Shown: in pieces, positions 58,412 to 64,000 of the stretch
How the letters are laid out: each line of letters opens with the position of its first letter
How positions within the stretch are numbered: position 1 is the stretch's first letter
Assembly: GCA_039654915.1 (NCBI GenBank)
Contig: CM077600.1
Location: forward strand, 70,689,992 to 70,753,991
Reading direction: 5' to 3'
From: Aquilaria yunnanensis
Lineage: Eukaryota > Streptophyta > Magnoliopsida > Malvales > Thymelaeaceae
DNA: 64,000 nt
Made by a program: the position numbers and the translations under genes
The notes under the pieces: generated by a model
Databases searched by the model: none
What the model was told of the DNA's origin: nothing
The model's input: only the letters and a program-made list of their open reading frames with translations

Positions 58412-58734
58412 ATTCCTTCTTTCCTCCAAGATTTGGCTAAGTCTCAGGACATGTTTCTTCTATACTATCTTTGGTACCGAGGGTTAGTTCGACCATTTTC
58501 GGCCTAGGTCCATCGAGAAAATAGTAAGTATCCTTCGCGCTTCTTATTCGGATAACCGCCTTTGGTATATACAACACCGTCTTCAGCCAATATCTCTCAA
58601 CAAGGCTTTGCCAATTTTTATCAGCCATGTTCGGTTGCTACTCCTTGGGCGGAGATATATTGTTTTTGTACATAGGGACTTACACCTTGTTCGGCTAGAC
58701 TCCTATGGTAGGACTATTTTCCTTACAAAAATTT

Positions 58735-61234
58735 CTAAGTGTAGAACTTTTTCAAAGCATCTGAATGCCATGTGTTTCTCAGTTCTCCACCTTTGGCATC
58801 ATCGAGCTTGTAGACTCCTGGCCGAACTTCATCAAGAACCAAATAAGGCCCTTCCCAGTTTGCCTGAAGGACTCCGTGAGATGGTCTTCGAGGCTCAAAC
58901 TCAGCCTTTCGGAAGACGAGGTCCCCCTTCCTGATTCCTTTTCTCTTGACATGTGAGTTCGCAGCGATAACTACCCTTTGTTGAAAAGCTTTTCTTCTAA
59001 GCTCAGCCTCTTCCTTGTTGGGTTTCGAGAGCCAAACAGCACAGCGGAATTTAACCGCAACCCTCCAGGATCCAAGTGAAACGGGGTAAACTGGGTGATT
59101 GAAAATTTTCATACCTAATTTTCGGTTGAGATCTCTCACTCAACTGTAGAGTTGAACCACAAAACCTGAACAGTTGACGTGTTCAAGCTCTCTATGCTAT
59201 CCACACAAGCCTCTCGGGATGACCACGCTACCACCGCGTCCCGGCAGATGCGTTTGCAAGAGAAGAGTGCGGCTGTCCTTTTGGGAGGCTAGGGCAAGGA
59301 GACCTACGAATTTCTCACTAAAAGTTGTATTTATAATGACACTCAACTTCCAAGCCTAATAGGTTTCAAAGCCCTAATCCAATTAAGCTTTAATTTCAGG
59401 CTTAATAATGGCTCAAATATTGGGCCCATTATTAATACGAAATTATTGTGAAACCAAAACCCAAACTATTAGCCCATGCACTCTAATGATCTAAATGGCT
59501 CTATGCGTGCGACCCAATAGGCTCTTACCACGTTGGCAATGATCATAAATCACATTTATGGTCATAAGCAATGAGCGGTGTCTAGCAACACATCATTGCT
59601 ACCCAAGTGACAAGATTGTCGATGATTCGACTAAACCTTTATGATCATCACTGATATATGCCATTGTCCCTTTCTCCAAGATATCAAGACTAAGCACGAC
59701 ACATGGAATGTGTCACTCTCGTATAGCCCAATCTTTGGTTTCTTGATTACCGAGTAGACCAACTTAAACTGATGACATTGATATCGTATATCAACTCATC
59801 CGAGCATGGCCATGCATTTTTCTAAGTCTTACTCTATCAAGGGGCCCGAAGATATCACTCCTGTTACATAGGAGGGACAAATCACGTCTTGATCATACAA
59901 ATCCCTCTGCATGATATGTGACATACCCAATGACCTCCTTGAAGTTCACTCAGTTACGCGCAACAAAGGAAAGTATCAAAGTATGTGACTCACATGTAGG
60001 GAACCTTGATGATCTTATGTCAAAGGACTACATATACCATGATCACTATGAGAATCACTTATGACACTCATATAACGATCCATGTAGTGTTCTCATGGTA
60101 GGTCGGTCCAATACACAAGTTCTCCAACTTGTACCCATATGTAGACTACATATCTCATATTAGTCTCCACATATGCTAGTCGTTATGTATTATTGCAACC
60201 CGCTCCATAATAATACTAGACTAGGGACATTTAAGAATATCATTATTCTAGGGTTACAATTATGTTTATCACATTACGCAGAAACAGAACAACAAACATA
60301 ATTGCCGAATTAATGCCTTAATAAAATATCACGACTCAAGGTGCAAAAAATACAATCATCTCATGATTGGCCTTTGGCCACAACACTAACATTCCCTGTG
60401 TTCGTCAATTAGGTCCAGCTTGGTTCTCAACCCGAGGTTGTTCCCTTCTTCATCGAACACTTGTACCTTGATTGATGGCTAAACCACTTCGATAGGAATA
60501 ACGGCCTCCGTGCCGAACACGAGTAAGAAAGGTGTTTCACCTGTGGCCCTTCGGGGTGTTGTCCGGTAGCTCCATAGCACGCTGGGAAGTTCTCCCGGCT
60601 ATTTTCCTTTTGCCTGACTCAATCTCTTTTTCAAACCATCCTTTATGGTTCTATTGGACACCTCTACCTATCTGTTACTCTGAGGATGAGCTACAGGGGC
60701 GAAGTGCACTTTTATCCCGAGGTCGGTGGTGAATTCCTGGAACCCCTTATCAATAAATTGGGAACCATTGTCAGCCACTATCACCCTCGATATACCGAAT
60801 CTACATATGATGTTTTTCCAGACAAATTTCTATATGTCCTTCACCGAAATGGTTGCCAGAGGCTCTGCCTTAATCCATTTATTAAAGTAATCTACTACGA
60901 CTAAGCAGAACTTCACTCCTCCGGGTGTAGTTGGGAGAGGCCCGATGAGGTCAATATCCCATACTGCGAATGGGCAAGGGTAGTTAGCCGAAGTTATCAT
61001 TTCTGAGGGTAGCCTCTAGATGTTAGCATGTCTTTGGCAATTGTCACATTTCTAGACAAATTGGCTTGCGTCGTTCCTTAAGATGGGCCAAAAGTATCCG
61101 TGGCAGAGTAGTACTCCAGCCAGAGCGTCAGTTCCTATGTGGGAACCATAGGCCCCCTCATAGACTTCTTTGAGGATTGTCTCGACATCTTCTTCGCCGA
61201 CACACCTCTGTAGTGGACTCGCATACCCTTGTCG
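58735..61234 (-). pseudogene. Tat-C integrase, split by solo LTR copy 3
   Basis: Zinc-finger His and Cys residues are visible (GSHIGTDALAG, LLCHGYFWP, CDNCQRHA; 61025-61150). Catalytic Asp in DIDLIGPLP (about 60950), Asp in ADNGSQF (about 60768) and the Glu region EVSNRTIKDGLKKRL (about 60630). After the solo LTR the C-terminus resumes at 59015 (EEAELRRKAFQQRV, KGDLVFRKAEFEPRRPSHG, NWEGPYLVLDEVRPGVYKLD, ending LKKFYT at 58738). Several stops, for example near 61064, 61020 and 60658. The open frame that starts at 59139 begins inside the solo LTR and is not a real start. Confidence 0.9.
59016..60391 (-). mobile_element. Solo LTR, copy 3 (1376 bp), inside Tat-C integrase
   Basis: Reverse orientation of the same LTR as copies 1 and 2 (minus: TGTTAGTGTTGTGGCC...GAAACCCAACA). 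Flanks ttcct (59011-59015) and ttccc (60392-60396) are a TSD with one mismatch. No internal coding. Confidence 0.9.
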
Positions 61235-61796
61235 TTATAACTCTTCTCCGATTAGGAAATATCGTCCGGAATGTCTTCGCACTTTTGCCGCTTCGTGAGG
61301 GTCTTTGGGAAGTTCCGAAGTCGTGAGGTACTTTTTTATAGGATCCTTCCATCCTCTTTCTGAAGTTGCTATGCTCATTATTACTATGCTCGGTTGGCTT
61401 AGCACTTCGGTGGACTTTTTTGACTTGGCCAAGATATCTACTTCAGTATTCTTTCGGCGAGGCACATTCTCGATGTGTACCTCATCGAACTCTTGGATGA
61501 GCTTTGTTGCGAGGTCATGATACTTTGCCAAGGTTGGGTCCTTTGCACCGTAGTCCCCTACCATCTATTGGACCACGAGCTGAGAATCGCTGTGAGCCTT
61601 TAGGTTTCTCACACCAACTCTTCTGGCGAGGCACAAACCTGCTGTGAGAGCTTCATACTCTGCCACATTGTTGGTGACATTAAACCTGAATTTGATGGCT
61701 TTTGTGGCTTCCATACCTTCGGGACCATGGAGAATTACTCCAGCTCCTTGATGTTCAGAACCGGAGGCCTCATCAACAAACTTTGGCCCTCCCATC
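61235..61796 (-). pseudogene. Tat-C additional RNase H (aRH)
   Basis: FVDEASGSEHQGAGVILHGP with the first Asp (about 61775), NNVAEYEALTAGLCLARRVG with Glu (about 61665), LKAHSDSQLVVQ with Asp (about 61595), a stop at 61562-61564, then LATKLIQEFDEVHIENVPRR and NTEVDILAKSKK. Tat-lineage elements carry this second RNase H in addition to the one next to RT; here only this one remains. Its N-terminus is joined directly to gag. Confidence 0.87.
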
Positions 61797-62786
61797 CAAA
61801 CCTCCTCAGCTGTCATGTGTTGTTCCGCCCTTCAATAGAATTCTCCGAGGGTGCTCGAGGGGTCATTAGAGAGCTCGTAAAAGAGTTGTGAGTCTCTCCG
61901 AAGTCCCCTTATCATGGCGAGGATGCGTATTTCGGGACAGAAGTCCAGCATGCTCAGGGCTTCACGATTGAACCTTTCGACAAAGTCGCGAATGGTCTCC
62001 CCATTTCTTTCCACTAAATTGAACATCTGAACGGGCATCTTCACCGTTGGCCTACTGCTGATGAACTACTACATGAATGTCATGGATAGCTCTTGGAAAC
62101 TCATTATAGTTCCAGGGGCGAGGGAGTTGTACCACGCGGTTGCCGAGCCGGAGAGGGTGACCTCAAAGCACTTGCAAAGGGTAGTGTCATCGGCACTGTG
62201 TAGCACCATACTACACTGTACTTGGTTAGGTGGGCTTGAAGGTCACTATGCCCATCATAGGTTTCCAACCGAGGCACCTAAAAATCACCTGGCATTGGTG
62301 TTTCCACTACCGTCTGAACGAAGGGTGACTCTTCTCTAGTGAAGGTCTTAGATAACCTTGACTAGACAGGCTTTCGGGCGATCTGCCTCTCCACTTTCTC
62401 TAACCTCTCTAGGATCATTTCCATGAGGATGGTGGCACTGGGGTCTTCTCGCCGCCTGGAGGCCTACGGCAACGGAGAACGACGCCTCCTTTTTGGGAGT
62501 AACTTCGGCGGCGGGGGGATTGTGACCTCTCTTCCATTGAAGAACTCCATCGGTGAGAAGCCCTAGCCCCTTTGTACCCTATTTCTCTAGTACATCGGCC
62601 TCTAGGAGGTACGTCCTCCGTTGAGGACTCGTCTCGGAAGTTCCCACTCCCTAAACTCCGGTGAGTGGATTTCGAGCTTCTCTCCCGACGGGGAGCTGCT
62701 GAAGAGGCTCTCCAGCCCGAAAGTGGTTGTGACCACCTTCGATCCAACTGTTGCATGATTTCAGCCATAACAGCACTGAAAATCAT
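61797..62786 (-). pseudogene. Tat-C gag, decayed
   Basis: The N-terminal part (62786-62415) is Arg/Ser-rich and open from ATG 62786. A central stretch with PRLETYDGHSDLQAHL text (about 62270) follows, and MFNLVERNGETIRDFVERFN and MLDFCPEIRILAMIRGL (62044-61832) are typical of the Retrotrans_gag domain. Stops and frameshifts separate the pieces. After a stop at about 61830 the frame runs RAEQHMTAEEV, normally the end of the capsid, and passes straight into the additional RNase H; no zinc knuckle is present. Confidence 0.85.
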
Positions 62787-62950
62787 GTAGGAAGCTCATC
62801 ATGATTGTTAGGGGATGTTCGTCCTCAGTTAAAGAAGTCCCTGCGGCAGGTTGTTCAGTCACCGGTTGATTCTCCGATGCGGATGGGGTGTTCGGGAGTC
62901 CCTTATCCTTAGAACGTTCAGTCTCAATGATGGCTACCTAAGGATAGGTT

Positions 62951-62968
62951 CCCACAGACAGTGCCAAA
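62951..62968 (-). other. Tat-C primer binding site
   Basis: Minus strand TTTGGCACTGTCTGTGGG directly after the 5' LTR end (...GGGCATCA). This is the form usual in Tat-lineage elements, unlike the tRNA-Met site used by the other elements here. Confidence 0.82.
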
Positions 62969-63829
62969 TGATGCCCGTCAGCATCTTCGTTGTACGACAT
63001 AATGCCTGAAGTTGGGACTTCCGATGTGGAGGGTGTCTGAAGGAGAGACTTCCAACGTGAGATTACCTGAAACACTCAATAGAACAAGGGTTAGGAGGTC
63101 CCCGGAGTGTGTTTCCAGGGGAGGAGCCTCCGACGCCCAAGTCAGGATTTGGCAAGTGAAGAGTAGTGAATGGAGAGCAATAAGTAGAGTTCTCTCAAGA
63201 GTTCAGTCTCTCGTATATCCTTACCAAGGTCATTTTCGCAGGTATTTATAAGAGGGCCTTGGGAGAAGTCCATTTCACACAACCTACTCAGATCATGACA
63301 CGTGTTCGGTCGAATGCAGTCCGTACCTTCAGAGATGGGGATCTCCAGCTGGCCATAGGCCGTTTTAGCCAGAAGTCAGGGCCGTGGGAGGCCTGTGTGT
63401 CAGGTGCGTGTGCAAGGTCTCTGTGTCAGAGTCTCCTTAACTGTTTTTGTCGTGTTCACAAGACCCCTTCTGTGAAATAGGCCTCTTCGGGATATGAGAG
63501 CTTCTAGCTGAGGTGGCTCCAGTTACTCGGAAGATCCCTCAGCACGGAGAATCCCCTTCGGAGGATGTTTTCCCTGCCGAGGATGGTGAGTCTATTCCAC
63601 CCGAAGTTGGTCAGGTCATCTTACCGATGGTGGAGTGTACCACGTTCCCGAGGTCAATCCCATTATTCCCTGAGGGTGATGATGGATTACCGGGTCAGGG
63701 GTCAAGGACTGCGGACCCTCTTTTCCTGAGGTTGCTACTCGCATTCTCCAAGGGTGATGCTCGTTTCTTCCGAGGGTGGTGCTTTGTCAAAGCTTGGGGG
63801 TTTGAAAGGTAATAGCCCCTTGGCTATCA
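62969..63829 (-). repeat. Tat-C 5' LTR (861 bp)
   Basis: Minus strand begins TGATAGCCAAGGGGCTATTA at 63829 and ends GGGCATCA at 62969. A minus-strand TATA-like box (cttataaatacc) is at about 63242-63253. Confidence 0.93.
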
Positions 63830-63834
63830 GAGTG

Positions 63835-64000
63835 GATGATGGATCACCTTTGGAGGTGGGCTGTTCGAGATTCAAAGATCCCAAAGGATAAAGTCCCGAG
63901 GGAACCCTTCTGGACTTTAACTGAAGACATGAGCCTGTTTTCGGAGGATTGCCAGAAGATGGTCCCATAGATGGTAAGGGGGATTATGATAAATTCTACT
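63835..64000 (+). pseudogene. Tat-B antisense gene, rest of exon 3 (cut by window edge)
   Basis: Continues from 54769 after removal of Tat-C and one TSD copy: MMDHLWRWAVRDS, KIPKDKVPREPFWTLTEDMS and LFSEDCQKMV, matching exon 3 of Tat-C (RDKVPKESFWTFTEDMNLFS). A stop (TAG) follows at about 63968. The remainder lies outside the window. Confidence 0.82.

Larger units (their letters stand above)
54770..63829 (-). mobile_element. Tat-C: complete minus-strand Tat-lineage gypsy element (9.06 kb)
   Basis: TSD gagtg at 54765-54769 and 63830-63834, splitting exon 3 of the Tat-B antisense gene. On minus: 5' LTR 63829-62969, primer site 62968-62951, gag (about 62786-61797), additional RNase H (61796-61235), integrase (61234-58735, split by a solo LTR), antisense gene on plus (56145-58411), polypurine tract at 55635, 3' LTR 55634-54770. 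Protease, RT and the first RNase H are missing. Confidence 0.92.
50455..64000 (-). mobile_element. Tat-B: minus-strand Tat-lineage gypsy element, 3' part, with two nested insertions
   Basis: 3' LTR 50455-51162, polypurine tract 51163-51180, antisense gene on plus (51774 TATA, exons at 52004-53218, 54748-54769, 63835-64000). It is interrupted by a solo LTR (53272-54684) and by Tat-C (54770-63829). Its pol, gag and 5' LTR lie beyond the right edge. Confidence 0.85.

Noticed and set aside
58437..58628. Minus-strand ORF after the Tat-C integrase
   Set aside because: It lies downstream of the integrase stop (LKKFYT) near the convergent 3' ends; no recognisable domain and no sign of conservation visible here.
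59016..59139. N-terminal extension of the Tat-C integrase C-terminal frame
   Set aside because: The bases belong to solo LTR copy 3; the same text is found in the other two LTR copies. The apparent fusion is an accident of insertion.

Overview
The window is plant nuclear heterochromatin. It is built almost entirely from nested LTR retrotransposons and a 31-bp tandem satellite. The evidence is Ty1/copia and Ty3/gypsy elements of plant lineages, initiator-tRNA-Met primer sites, TG...CA LTR ends with 5-bp target duplications (TSDs), and plant-type GT-AG introns inside one element family. I see no host gene, rRNA, tRNA or CRISPR array. Centromere-proximal DNA is plausible, because a long satellite is invaded by CRM-like chromoviruses, but this is inference. 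I cannot name the species.

Layout. 1-7699: a young, apparently intact minus-strand copia element with a 1351-residue polyprotein. Its left LTR is cut by the window edge, and it sits inside a CRM-like LTR (7700-8016). 8017-18812, 29027-29565 and 38499-45464: three blocks of one 31-bp satellite. The first two are separated by a complete but decayed Tekay/Del-type chromovirus (18813-29026, TSD gaaac), whose reverse transcriptase is split by a solo LTR (22812-24226). The second and third are separated by a 5'-truncated CRM-like element (CRM-1, 29566-38498), whose 3' LTR contains a complete CRM-like element (CRM-2, 31033-38331, TSD acctt). 45465-47913: a third, truncated minus-strand CRM-like copy (CRM-3). 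47914-48645: unassigned AT-rich sequence.

48646-64000: three related Tat-lineage elements. The 3' end of plus-strand Tat-A (48646-50454) is entered by minus-strand Tat-B (from 50455, running off the right edge). Tat-B is entered by a solo LTR (53272-54684) and by complete minus-strand Tat-C (54770-63829, TSD gagtg). Tat-C is in turn entered by another solo LTR (59016-60391).

The most notable system is the antisense gene carried by all three Tat elements between pol and the 3' LTR. In Tat-C it has a TATA box, an ATG, three predicted introns, a coiled-coil C-terminus and a poly(A) signal on the strand opposite gag-pol. Splice phases agree between Tat-B and Tat-C. Tat-C also lacks protease, reverse transcriptase and the first RNase H, so that gag runs straight into the additional RNase H and the integrase.

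Order of events from nesting: satellite first; then the CRM-like and Tekay insertions; then CRM-2 inside CRM-1, the solo-LTR family inside Tekay, Tat-B and Tat-C, and the copia element inside a CRM-like LTR. The copia element is probably the youngest, since its LTRs differ at 2 of 640 comparable bases.
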